The translations under genes were made by a program, and so were the position numbers. Below, in pieces: positions 1 through 9,998 of a stretch of DNA of 64,000 nucleotides. Below the pieces are notes generated by a model. That model was not told where the DNA came from. It saw only the letters and a list, made by a program, of their open reading frames with translations, and ran no database searches. Source of the stretch: Artocarpus heterophyllus. Lineage: Eukaryota > Streptophyta > Magnoliopsida > Rosales > Moraceae. Positions within the stretch are counted from its first letter, which is position 1. Each line of letters begins with the position of its first letter. The stretch spans positions 9,665,903 through 9,729,902 of the forward strand of contig CM046332.1 in the NCBI GenBank assembly GCA_025403435.1. The letters are read 5' to 3'.

Positions 1-229
1 ATTAGTGTGCCATAATGAATACTTTAAACTTAATTTGATCATTTGGTGAAGTTTTTGAAATTAAAGTTGTTTTGATTATTTTAAAGATTTCTAGTTGTTT
101 CTAATTATTTTAATTGTCACTTTGAATGTTTGGAACACAACAATTTGTCAAATGTCAAATATGTTTTGTCTTACAAAACTGTGGACGGCACACGGTTTCT
201 GTACAAAAAAACCGCCAACTTTTTTCCTC

Positions 230-237
230 TATTTATA
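230..237 (+). promoter_or_regulatory. TATA box of family-A LTR
   Basis: TATTTATA followed by a CT-rich stretch (tctccctctctctctccc) that resembles a plant 5' leader. The same arrangement is seen on the minus strand in the two other family-A LTRs (18137-18145, 25023-25031). It probably marks the U3/R boundary. Confidence 0.55.
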
Positions 238-770
238 TCTCTCCCTCTCTCTCTCCCGTGCATCACTCTCTCTCACTCTGCCTCTCCCTTTCTCTCTCAT
301 TTTCTCTCAAAATCTTTGAGTTAAATCGAGCCCCAAGCTTCGATTTAGTCGATTAGAGGCTCGGGAACGTGTTTGAGCAACCGAAAACGCGATTTAAAGC
401 TTCGATCCGAGGTTAGTTTTCAAATTTCAAAACTTTTTCAATTTTTCTTGCATTTTGAAAATTTAAGCTTATTCGAACTTAGAAAACCTTTGATCTAAGT
501 TAGGGAAACTTGGAATAACTAGAATCTAAGCTTTGTTTGAAGAAAAACGGATTTAAATCAAGATTTTTCAATTTTCCCCCTTTTTCCTAATTTTTGGATT
601 TATTCAAAAATTTTGAGTAAATCTTGTTTAAATGAGCTAAAAGTGTTCTATCTTGTTTTTCTATCATCTATGATTGTTTTCCATGCCTGAGAACTGAGAA
701 AAACAGGTCAAAATGAAGATTTGGACACGGGCTGTCCGATAACCCGTGGTTGGAAAATTCTAGAATTTTC

Positions 771-926
771 CAGTTCGGCAGGTCAGATTCAAGGGATCGA
801 CAGGCTGGATTCATTCGTGCAGCAGGCCAAACCTGGAGAAGTTCGGCCAACCGAACCTGGTCTCCTGGCAGGCCGAGCTACACAGTTCGGCCGGCTGAAC
901 CAGGGTGACCAGTAGGCCGACCGAAT
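771..926 (+). repeat. GC-rich near-palindrome array, family-A LTR (array 1)
   Basis: Degenerate copies of TTCGGCAGGCCGAAC (for example cagttcggcaggtcag, ctggcaggccgagc, agttcggccggctgaacc, agtaggccgaccgaa) with unequal spacers inside otherwise AT-rich LTR. It lies about 535 bp downstream of the TATA box, the same relative place as in the other two family-A LTRs. Confidence 0.75.
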
Positions 927-2087
927 ATGGAGAAAATTTGTGATTTTTCATCCGTTTTTATTGTTTTGAACCCCGATTGAAATTCTAACTTTATAAAACG
1001 ATTCTATAAATACAAATGGTACACTAGGACACTATGAAATAGTTTGGCAATGTAGAATATCTTAAACTAGATACTGATAGACCTAGTTTCTATTTAAGGT
1101 CGTTCGTGGTTCCGCGGAGCTAACGTACAGCGGACCGGGATTTCGGTGTGGGACACCGGCATAAGTATTGAGGTAGTACTTCTACCCTTTCCTTGGTAGC
1201 CAAGTTTTCAAATGATTTTGGTCTCAAAAAGGGTTTTATCAAAATGTTTTTCAACGGTTGATTGAAAAAGAAAATTTTGTCGGTTATTTTTACAAACCAT
1301 GAACTGAAGTGAACTTCATAATGGACCCTATAATAAATGTAAATGAAAATACCTAGAATTGGGTTTAAATGACAATAGAAATGAATATAAGGGCATGATG
1401 CCATATCAGAGATTGGGTCGTGTAGCGTGCGACCTTGGGGGTAGGTCCCGAAACCCAGCTCGACCACTATGGTGGTTTCATATATTTGGTTAGGAAAAGG
1501 AAATGATTGTTCTTTCTGGTCGACCAATAAATTGTTTTGGGTAATAATGATTTTGCTTAAACTTATTTATTGAAGTCTTCTCTTAAATAATTTCATGAAT
1601 AATGATATTTCCTTTTTAAATTTGATGTTTCTTAAAATATAGTTCTATTGAGCCTTTCGCTCACGTTTTATTTGTTTTAAACCCTTCCCCCTCTAGGTGG
1701 ATATCAGCTTAGGTTCAGAGATGACCCTACAGACTGAACTCAGGAGCAATAGAAGGACCTAGTAGGTTGTTTAAATTATTATATCAAGGCATGTAACATT
1801 TTAACTTTCGCTTTACTCGAACTATGGTTGTATTACTATATTGTCAGTACTATGTGTGTGCACAAGTTATGGGTCAGTGGAACCCATAATCGCATCTTTT
1901 ATTACTTTATTATTTACTTAATGTTTGCCTCAATGTTTTTTATCTGTTTAATGATCATAAGTGATTAATTTTTTTTTTCATATTTTCATAATTTAATTTA
2001 AGGACATAAGCTCATATTTTAATTAAATTTTCATTTAATTAACTTAAATAAATCGCCACATTACCTCCCGTATTTCAGGGCATAACA

Positions 2088-2398
2088 TAGTTTGACTCCA
2101 TAAGTTTTTGACCAATCTAGAAGTTGTTCTAGAGATGGGTACGCCGATTAAACTGTATTGTGATAACAATGGTGCAATCGCTAATATGAAAGAACTAAGA
2201 AACCATGAGAGTACAAAGCATATAGAAAGAATGAATCATCTGATTTGGAAATAGCTTAGAAGGGTGACATGACCGTGATGTAGGTTGCATTAAAAAAAAC
2301 ATTCAAATCCGTTCACGAAGACATCTTGTTTGCCAAAGTTTTTGAGAAGCGTCTGGAGGGTGATGGGTTAAAAGACACGTCTCATTTGCTTTAAGGCA
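2088..2398 (+). pseudogene. Ty1/copia RNase H C-terminal remnant (copia-A)
   Basis: Translation gives a typical copia pol tail: KFLTNLEVV, then MGTPIKLYCDNNGAIANMK and ESTKHIERMNHLI. The YCDNNGAIA and SKHI-like motifs identify the RNase H end that precedes the PPT in copia elements. An in-frame TGA stands near 2093 where a Trp is expected, and there are several stops and frameshifts after 2250. The upstream part is missing because the family-A LTR was inserted just before it; the rest should lie left of that LTR, outside the window. A PPT and 3' LTR follow directly, so orientation and identity are consistent. Confidence 0.8.
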
Positions 2399-2408
2399 AG
2401 TGAGAGAT
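2397..2408 (+). other. Polypurine tract of copia-A
   Basis: caagtgagagat directly before the LTR start TGTTAGGATAG. It matches the aagtgggagat seen before the copia-B 3' LTR at 44825. This is the plus-strand priming site for reverse transcription. Confidence 0.75.
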
Positions 2409-3642
2409 TGTTAGGATAGATACACTTAAAGCATGTGATGTTTTTGTAATGGGCATATTTATAACTAAGTAAAGTGAATTTTTTCATTATATATATGTGC
2501 CAATTTATTTTGAAATACTTGATGCATATCATTAGAATTCCATAATTATATATATAACCTTAAATTTTGTATATAAACGTTATATACGAGAGGATAATAT
2601 TTAAGGACAATAATTAAAAGAGTCAGTATCATATAATTAATTAAAGTATGGAATGTTTAATTAAGTGTTACTGTTTAAGTCATTTCCATTAAAAATGGAA
2701 TGGTCTTATCTAAATCGTTAATTTAGTAGTCATTAAATGAGTGCACTATGCATAATATAATTATGTAGATTGGGACGATGTGATATGAACAGATAAATTA
2801 TGTCCATTAAAATATAGCAAGTTCTAATCATATTTTCTAATGGTCATATATAAAATAATCTTAATCTTGAGTTATTAACAGATTCCTATTTATGAAATTA
2901 TGTCTTTTCATCTACTCATTTCGAATTTGAAAATCTAATCCTATTTCTTGTATTTTGAAGACATAGTGAAGTAAATAGCTGAGAATGTTAATATTATAGG
3001 ATGAAATCTATTCCTTTTTTGACAAAAAAAGACAAATAATTCTCTTGAGTATTGATTTAGGTCTTGAATAATTTGAGCACTTAAATTCATGATTAGTTCG
3101 TGAATTATTATTCATTAGAGAATTATTGATACTCAATGATAAAGAAATAATTAGAACGGCTAATAGATTTTACACGGCGCTAACTATCAATTATTTATGG
3201 ATGATCAATATATGGGTATTGACTATATCAATGGACGATTGAATTCTTTGAATAAATTATATTTATAATTTCAAGAGTGGAATCCAAGTTTTTAGTAGAT
3301 TAACTTTGAAATAAACAAAATTAATTAATTATTAATTATTAATTATTAATTTTATTGGAGCTTAAAATTATATCCATAGTTCCTCATACCATCTATGTCA
3401 ATTATTTGAACTTATAGATAATAAATTATTAATTTGTTTTAGATTAATAAAATTAAATTATGTGATTATATAATTGTTTGAATTAAAAGACACAATGTTG
3501 GTGGGACCTATATTGTGGGCGTGTGGTATAGGGATTTGTCCTTGTGTTAGGTTAACTTATATGAAAACACAGTATTTAAATGTAAATACTATATGTTTCA
3601 GTCGTCAACTGTGCCCTTGATGTCGATGATGTCCGACAAAGC

Positions 3643-4040
3643 CCTCGATAATTTTTTGTATTTACATATAAATAAATACTTTATTTTCCAGTTGTTGGTG
3701 GTTCAACAAGTCATCGGTAAATTTTTATATTTACATAGAAATATACCATTTACAGATGAATATTGTATTTTACAGCAGCTGGCGTCATTGTCGGTGCCTG
3801 TGATTTCTAATGGAGCCACCAGTAAATTTTTATATTTACGTGGAAATATAGTATTTAGTTGTTAATACATTATTTCTCAAGTCCAGCGACATTGTCGAGT
3901 AATTTTTGTATTTACATAAAAATATAATATTTACATGTACTACAATATTTCCTAGCCTTCGGTAACATCATCGGTGCAATGGTAACCGACGATGTTGGCA
4001 GTGAATTTTTCATTATTTGGAAATATAGTATTAACATCTA
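3643..4040 (+). repeat. Irregular tandem repeat inside the copia-A LTR
   Basis: Five imperfect copies of a roughly 40-base block (gtaaatttttatatttaca ... gaaatatagtattta) start near 3643, 3713, 3818, 3890 and 3997. Spacings are about 70, 105, 72 and 107 bases, alternating short and long. Between copies are GC-richer pieces with cgtcattgtcggtg and gcgacattgtcgag, which are themselves related. Confidence 0.65.
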
Positions 4041-4582
4041 AATCCAGTATTTTTCCAACTGCCATGATGGCGAAGGAAGAGGGTGAGAGATGGATAGGAG
4101 AAAGAGATAAGGGCATTTATTCTCAATTTCTCATGAGATAATTTCAATTTTTCATGATACGTTATTTATTATGCATTTTTAAAAACATATGACATTATTT
4201 ACTAATTATTAGCTTAAATATGCTTTGCAGCTTTTTCTCCCTTAAAAAAGGGAGAATTTTTATAAATGTCTTTTTTTAAGACTCATTTTTTTTAATAAAT
4301 GCTCATATGTTTATTTATGGCACAATATAATATATAATATACATGATAGTGTGGTGTACTTTTTTAAGTGTGACATTAATAAACACAACTTTTAAAAATA
4401 TAGTATAACATGTATTTTTAGATGTACATGTGTATGTTGTGGCGGATGAGTGCTTTTGGGTTATTAAGATAATGCAACTTTTTTTTTTAAATAAAAAGAA
4501 GAGAAAGAAAAGAAAAGATAGGATAAAGTTCAAGTTTATTTTAAATAAATGTGAATCTAAAAAAGACTCCTCTGTATATATC

Positions 4583-4590
4583 TATAAATA
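4583..4590 (+). promoter_or_regulatory. TATA box of copia-A LTR
   Basis: TATAAATA in the context tctataaataggcatt, followed by an AT-rich leader. It lies in the last fifth of the LTR, as in copia-B. Confidence 0.6.
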
Positions 4591-5007
4591 GGCATTTAGA
4601 GAGTTTTTTTATAAAAAAAAAATTAATTCTTTCTTTCAATTTTAAAGAAAGAAAGCCCTAGAGAGAAGTTTCCTTCATAACCACCTTTTGATTTCTTATG
4701 TATTGAGTACAAATCAAGGACCTAAATTAAAGAGTGTGTGATTCCTTCCTATAAATCCAGACATCCACACCTATTCAAGTAACCGAAGAATAAGCGTGGA
4801 AGAATTAAAGAATTGTAGAATTGAATCAAGAGTTTAATTTATCATGCTTAATTGCTTCAAAAGGTATGTCATTTATGTACATTTATATATTGATTGTATA
4901 TTAATTAATATAGCTATAAAGCATGAATAAAAGTCTTATGAAAATTTTTGATATACATAGTTCTATCGCTTATGCTGTTTTTAAGGTTTTCGGTTTCAAA
5001 ACCAACA

Positions 5008-5682
5008 TGTTCCTCATTTGCATTATCTGTAGATTTGAGCAAAAACACATCCACATGGATTTTTTGGTATTTGTTTTTTCTTTTTATTTGATGGAACAAA
5101 CTCTATTTTTAACCGGGAATTAATGTACAATCCACTTTAATCTACCAACTAGCTTCAAAGTTTATAGAACGCTGTTTTTGGAATGCAAAAAATAATAATT
5201 AATAAATTAGTATCTAAAAAGAATGCCAATGTGGTGGCCCAAAGTTTAATTAAAAACTACAGTGTTTGAAAAGTTGGTTAAAATTAAAAATGTTAGGTTG
5301 AATACTATAACGTATGAGAGCTTTACACTGTAACAACTTTTTTGATTTTTACTGTAGTTATTGGGAGGTTTACACTATTTGTTGGTTGGGACCTCCAACC
5401 CAGATGACAAGTAGGCTATTGTTTTTGTTTCATTTTTTGTTTTTTATTTATTGAAAAAATCGTAAAAATATCCCTTTAGTCGAAGCAAAATTTATATTTT
5501 TTCCTCCAATATTATAAGGTTTTTGTCCTTGCTTTAACTCTTTATATATTAACTTGAAAGTTAAAAGGGAGAGAGAATGACACAAAACTAAGAAACAATG
5601 AATTAAGAAAGGCAATTCCCTAATAGTTTTTTGAGCTTAACAGATTGCCCATTAATAGTGCGAACGTGTCCTAAACATAAAA
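5008..5682. other. Spacer between copia-A and the Retand-type element
   Basis: AT-rich, no supported gene. Contains the phrase gagagctttacactgtaaca near 5318, also found in altered form near 47380-47450, which suggests a dispersed short repeat. Confidence 0.5.
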
Positions 5683-5687
5683 CTATA
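5683..5687 (+). repeat. Left target-site duplication CTATA
   Basis: CTATA here and again at 25423-25427 directly flank the outer Retand-type element. The exact match 19.7 kb apart fixes both ends of the element. Confidence 0.9.
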
Positions 5688-6310
5688 TGTTGATGCTTAC
5701 CGCTGTCCGGTGTCGGATCAACACCCACGTGTGAATATACACCTTCTGACCTCCTCTTAAGCTTGCCCCTGGTCGGGAATAAGTACCTGCGAGAGGGATG
5801 ATTCGGAGAAATGGGGTTAGTCAATAGACAAGGGCTCTCCGATGCTCAAGGCAAGTATAGCTCGGCAGAGGTCGGCAGCTAATTAAGTGTGAAGAGGTCT
5901 CTCTCTCTAAAACGTCATAAATGCATCCTATTTATAGGCCACCAGCTGGATCGGGTGCAAGATGGGTTTTACCCATTACCTAGGTGTCACATCAAAGTGT
6001 ATCAAGCAATAAGTGACAAGTGTCGCGTCCATTGTCCAATGGATTGGACTCTATCGGACGGTAGCACAGTCTACCTGGTGTTGGCCTACAGGGATGGGTA
6101 GTGACGTATTATGATGAATAGCATGGCCCGGCCCGAGCTACTGTACATCCCCGAGGTGGCAGCCTTCTTGGGGGTGTGCCCTCAGATAAATGGAAGGCAC
6201 CTCGGGAAGAAGCATAAGTCGTCGGGTCGGGCGGTAGCCTATGTCTGCCGAACTGAGTTGCCGACCACCAAGTAGTGTCCTCGGTGGCGGCGCCGAGCTT
6301 ACCCTCAACA
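5688..6310 (-). repeat. 3' LTR of the Retand-type element
   Basis: TG...CA bounded, 623 bp. Near-identical to the split right copy. It carries a minus-strand TATA box at 5929-5936. Confidence 0.92.
5929..5936 (-). promoter_or_regulatory. TATA box in Retand 3' LTR
   Basis: Minus-strand TATAAATA (plus-strand tatttata inside cctatttataggcc), followed in sense by a gagagagagacc leader. The matching box in the 5' LTR is at 15980-15987. Confidence 0.65.
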
Positions 6311-6322
6311 TTAGCCCCTAGT
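6311..6322 (-). other. Polypurine tract of the Retand-type element
   Basis: Minus-strand aactaggggctaa immediately before the LTR start TGTTGAGGG. A short purine-rich run in the right place. Confidence 0.6.
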
Positions 6323-6535
6323 TCACCTGGTCGGTGTTTGGCCGGGTGGACTATGCCGAGTGGGTGAGGTCGGCTCAAAGGAAGAAGACCAAGCGACACT
6401 TAGGAGCGGGGTGAGGCGAAAAGACGCGCGGATCAGATGGAGGACGCGTGTCGCGTCGTAGCTGTCTGTGCGGCTGTCAGGCGTATTAATTGCGCCTTTT
6501 GGGTTTTCGCGCTCGAATTTCCCGCTTAAAATGGC

Positions 6536-6543
6536 TATAAATA
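6536..6543 (+). promoter_or_regulatory. TATA box of the antisense gene
   Basis: TATAAATA in ggctataaatagggtccc on the plus strand, about 140 bp before the ATG at 6684. It is outside the LTR and points opposite to gag-pol, so it is the likely core promoter of the antisense gene. Confidence 0.65.
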
Positions 6544-8096
6544 GGGTCCCTCCCCTCCGTAATTTGCACTTCATTTTCAGAAATTTTACGAACGAGAAGT
6601 TTTGGCTGCCGAGCTCAAGTAATAGCCGAGGATTATATCAACCGAGCTACCAAGAACCCGAGCAGGTAATTTTCTGAGTGAAAATGAGTGATTTGTCCGA
6701 CTCACAAAACGTGGAGGTTTCATGGTCGGAAAGTAGCGGGGAGAGCAGTAGCTCTTCTTCGACTCAATCTGATGCCGAGGTGGCGTCCCAAAGACGGGAA
6801 GGAGCCAGGCGGCTGGAGCAGATCCTAAGGGTCGATTCCCAGACCGTGCCCGAGCAAGAATTTTTGAATTTGCTGGGCGGGCATAAGCTTATTAGGCCGT
6901 CCAGGGAACAAGACCCTTATACCGGGGCGGCAACAGCGGGCCATTCCCAAGTTTTTCCAAGGGAGAGGACCGAGTTTCAAACCCATGAGGATGCTCCGAG
7001 CGCCTCTGGTCGGAATGCCGAGGCCCCCGTCCAAGTTGCAGGTGTGATTACAGTTGATGCCTCCGATGAGGAGCATGCAGCCGAGGATACGGGGGCAGAG
7101 CAGCCAGAAATGGAGTAAGAGGTCCGGGCCACCCGCGTGCAAGGCATTACAGCATATCGGATAAGCCGCCCTGGGCAAACCTCGGCGGCGGGTTATACAA
7201 GCGCGATCACGGAGTCGCGGTTAGAGGCCCTACGTGACGAGTATGGCATCCCGGCCGATGTGAATCTTGTCATCCCCGGAGAGGGAGATTCACCTTTAGA
7301 GGCACCGGAGGGATTTATCACACTTTACACCGAGTTCTTCAAGGCCGGGCTGCGTCTACCACTGCACCGTTTCCTTCGCCGGGCGCTTAATGACTTTAAT
7401 GTGTGCCCGGCACAATTGAACCCGAACAGCTATAGGTCGCTGATCGGGATGTATATTTTGTGGAAGTACCACCGGAGTACTGAGATGCCGTTGGAGGCCT
7501 TCAAGCAAGTATTTAGGATGGAGAAGCTTCCTCGGCAGTCCAGGCTGGTACTACTTCACCGGCTTCAGAAAGGACTTTATTATGGGCAACCCCGACTCGG
7601 ACAAGCTGTGGAAGTACGAATGGTTTTACGTCAGGGGAAACTTTTTAGCCCGAACCGGTGAAGCTATCCCCTAGGATGAACAAGTGCCGGGGTCATTTGA
7701 GCTGGGGCACGTCTTGACCAAGCGCCCTTGGGCAACGGGCCACGTAATAGAGGCCGTGGACTGAACTGTTCGAGAAGCCCGAGTCATCCAGACAACAGTC
7801 CTTTCTTCTGAGAAAGGACACTCTGTCTAGATACGGTTGGTTCGGGGAATCCAGTAGTTTTCCCTGAGCTAGGCGTCCTGCCTGGGAAACCGGGCAGGTT
7901 ACTGTTGCCCGTCCGGGTGATGCAGATCTTCCAGGGCCAAGCACTTCCCGGTCCGGGTGGCCGATGAGGGAGCCTTCATCGTCTAGTATCGAGGACTCGT
8001 CTAGTGGCTCCCTCGATGTGGGGCCACCTGTAGCCGACGAGAACCTCGAGGGCGTGATTAGGCTCCTGTACCCGTCGGGCCAACTCCGGATCGAAG

Positions 8097-8175
8097 GTCA
8101 GCCCGAAACTTTATTTATAGTCGCCCTTTCCTCTTTTGTTTCGCCCTTCGTTTAACTGGGATTTTCTTTGTGCAG
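8097..8175 (+). other. Intron 1 of the antisense gene
   Basis: GT at 8097-8098 (gaag|gtcagcc) and a pyrimidine-rich acceptor ttttctttgtgcag at 8162-8175. Removing these 79 bases joins g to aa to give a GAA codon, and the frame runs straight into MTASSSRASRLAQM. The phase match supports a real intron. Confidence 0.7.
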
Positions 8176-8549
8176 AAATGACCGCATCGAGCTCCCGCGC
8201 TAGCAGGCTTGCCCAGATGACAACACAGAGGAAGGGCAAGGGCAAGGCCGTTGAGGCCAGCAAAAAGCGTAAGCAGACGCTAGCACCCGAGCCCCCGACA
8301 CGCACCGGGCAAACCTCCACATCAGTCCAAGCCCCACCACCACTGCCAATAAGGACCTCGTCAGAGGTCGGCCAAGTAGACGAGGCGTCCAGAGGTTCTT
8401 CCGAGGACCAACAAAGAAGGCGCCCGAACTACCGCGGCATGCTCCTCGAACGTCTCGGAGATGTGGCTCCCCCGAATAACTTCTTTATGGACATTCGGGG
8501 TGAGGACTTCCGAGACTTGTGCAACATGGCGCTCCGAACGGCAGCCTCG

Positions 8550-8640
8550 GTAAGTGTCTGAGCTGACCAATAGTTAAACCCCTTGTAATATCACCGAGGA
8601 TAACCCCTTGTAATTTTCGCGGCTGGGCACCGTTGTGCAC
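8550..8640 (+). other. Intron 2 of the antisense gene, acceptor apparently mutated
   Basis: Strong donor gcctcg|gtaagtg at 8550, on a codon boundary. The coiled-coil frame resumes at 8641 (MAYSVEVREIHKE), directly after ttgtgcac where intron 1 has tttgtgcag. The acceptor AG is thus AC here. The intron also holds a partial duplication of ccccttgtaat. Confidence 0.55.
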
Positions 8641-9292
8641 ATGGCGTACTCCGTCGAGGTGAGGGAGATCCACAAGGAGTAAGAAAGGCACAAGAAGACC
8701 CTCCTGCTGAAGTTGGACTCCGACAGAGAGCTCGACGAGAAGAAGGGTGAACTAGATCGGGCCAAGGAGGAGGCCTAGAAAACAAAGTCTGAGGCCGAGG
8801 ACATGTTGAGGCGGCTTAAGGAGGCTGAGGATAAGGCCGCTCGGTAGGAAGAGAAAGCCGCTCGGCTAGAGGGTCGGGTAGCAACTCTACAGGCTGAGCA
8901 CCACCGATTCGTAGCCGGGCTCCCCGATCAGCTGGCCGCTGTGGTCGAGGAGTTTAAGACATCCCCTGAATATACCGATCTCTACTTCGATGGAATGGTG
9001 GATCTCCGCGACCATCTGATTAAAAACCATCTCGAGGCGGCGGCTTTCGACTGGTCGGTCATTGTCGAGCCAGACCAGGGTGAAGCCAAGCAACAACGGG
9101 ATGTTGAAGAGGAGGTCGTCGTTGTGGACGGTGATGACGACGGGGATGTGCAAGCTGCCGAGGGAGGCCAAGACGACAACGCGACCGACGACGAGACTCA
9201 GGCTGGTGATGAGACTCGGGCCGATTGATCCTCTGCTTTTCTCGCTTGTTGTAATTGGGCTTGGGAGGTACCCGATTTTCTTGTACCTCCCT

Positions 9293-9302
9293 AATAAATA
9301 AA
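9293..9302 (+). terminator. Poly(A) signal of the antisense gene
   Basis: Overlapping AATAAA hexamers (aataaataaa), about 65 bp after the antisense stop codon at 9228, on the same strand. Confidence 0.5.
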
Positions 9303-9998
9303 GTTAAAACTTTTTATATCTTCCCGTTTTGCATCCACTTTTTCTTCGTGTAGTATTATTTTTCATCCCACGTAATGTTTAAAGTTAGATACTTCTCGGG
9401 GGGTTCCTAGGCTGGGAGACAATTGACCGAGTAGAGGTAAAGGGTACAATTGTTCTCGGTTAATCCGAGTACCTCTGTCCTTAGTTAATCCAGGGATTTC
9501 TGCTTAGTTACCGTTTCTGCTTAGTTATCCAAGCAAGTTTAGGTTTCTGGTCTCGGTCGGGCAGAATATAAACGGTGTATAGCTACCCTTACCCTGTTGC
9601 CCCCCGTAGACTTGTTGAGGTTTTAAAGAAACTTTACAAGTATAGGACTAATGGGGCACATTAATGTGCCGAGCAACTTAAGGGTTGTCTGCATGACAGA
9701 CATGATACATATACTGACTAGCCCCCCTGTCTAGTTTGACGAGGATGACTCCCTTGATGGGGAGTCAACATCTTGCCTTCCGAGCTGGGGTTCTGGCGTC
9801 TTCGGCATAATCCTCCCTTAAAGACATTGCTCAGGTGAAATGAGTTTAGGGAAGTTGTGCTCCATTAATGTAATATTTACATTGACTTTTCCAGCCCTGC
9901 TCAGCAGGTCTAGTTACAAAAGAATTGTGGCCAGAGATCAAAAAAGGAATCTGGCGCTGATTTTCGTTATGTCTTCTCTTTTTTTTTCTCTTCTTTTT
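9303..9998. other. Spacer between convergent antisense gene and pol
   Basis: About 700 bp with no supported ORF. Contains short near-repeats around gttaatccgagtacctctg and cttagttaccgtttctgcttagttat (9450-9535) and a T-rich run at 9977-9998. The two genes converge across this stretch. Confidence 0.6.

Larger units (their letters stand above)
1..2087 (+). mobile_element. Family-A chromovirus LTR, truncated by the window edge
   Basis: Collinear, in inverted orientation, with the two long LTRs at 16252-18420 and 23160-25308: it shares the AT-rich start, a TATA box, a CT-rich leader, a GC-rich near-palindrome array, the block around 1855-1885 (gtgtgcacaagttatgggt) and the terminal block with cctcccgta. 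It ends ...CATAACA at 2087. No iMet primer-binding site follows; copia coding sequence begins at once. It is therefore the outer end of a 3' LTR or a solo LTR, not a 5' LTR. It is clearly more diverged than the other two copies, so older. The left end and TSD lie outside the window; the first 5 bases after it (TAGTT) would be the TSD. Confidence 0.85.
2409..5007 (+). mobile_element. 3' LTR of Ty1/copia element copia-A
   Basis: Starts TGTTAGGATAGATAC after a PPT and ends ...AAAACCAACA at 5007, the usual copia LTR terminus. About 2.6 kb long, AT-rich, with a TATA box at 4583-4590 followed by a leader-like segment. It contains an irregular tandem repeat (3643-4040). The right boundary is inferred from the CCAACA terminus only; there is no second LTR in the window to confirm it, and the TSD cannot be tested because the 5' end is outside. 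Confidence 0.7.
6684..9228 (+). pseudogene. Antisense accessory gene of the Retand-type element (putative gypsy-type transposon / Transposase_28-like), decayed
   Basis: Plus-strand gene opposite to gag-pol. ATG at 6684 (the GTG at 6678 is not a likely start). An acidic, Ser-rich N-terminus (SSGESSSSSSTQSD) leads to a globular part near 7240-7640 with GFITLYTEFFKAGLRLP and CPAQLNPNSYRSLIG, resembling the plant putative gypsy-type transposon domain (PF04195). After an intron at 8097-8175 come a basic Ser/Lys-rich segment and then, after a second intron (8550-8640), a charged coiled coil and an acidic tail (EEEVVVVDGDDDGD) to the TGA at 9228. Breaks: in-frame TAA at 7116, a frameshift near 7530, stops around 7660-7900, and stops at 8680, 8776 and 8845. 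The function of this family is unknown. Family assignment is from motif memory. Confidence 0.75.

Noticed and set aside
95..356. Three overlapping 64-76 codon ORFs
   Set aside because: They lie in the CT-repeat leader of the family-A LTR; composition (Ser/Leu/Pro runs) follows from the dinucleotide repeat, and no domain is seen.
1120..1527. 135-codon minus-strand ORF
   Set aside because: It is antisense inside the family-A LTR; the equivalent positions in the two younger LTRs are not open, so it is a chance frame.
6109..6574. Minus-strand ORFs of 83-96 codons next to the Retand 3' LTR
   Set aside because: They overlap the LTR, PPT and antisense promoter; no motif; GC-rich DNA gives long chance frames.
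6684..9228. Frequent gccgag/ctcggc words in the Retand element as further members of the near-palindrome family
   Set aside because: They are mostly in coding sequence (Ala-Glu and similar codons), are not arrayed, and lack the paired half-sites.
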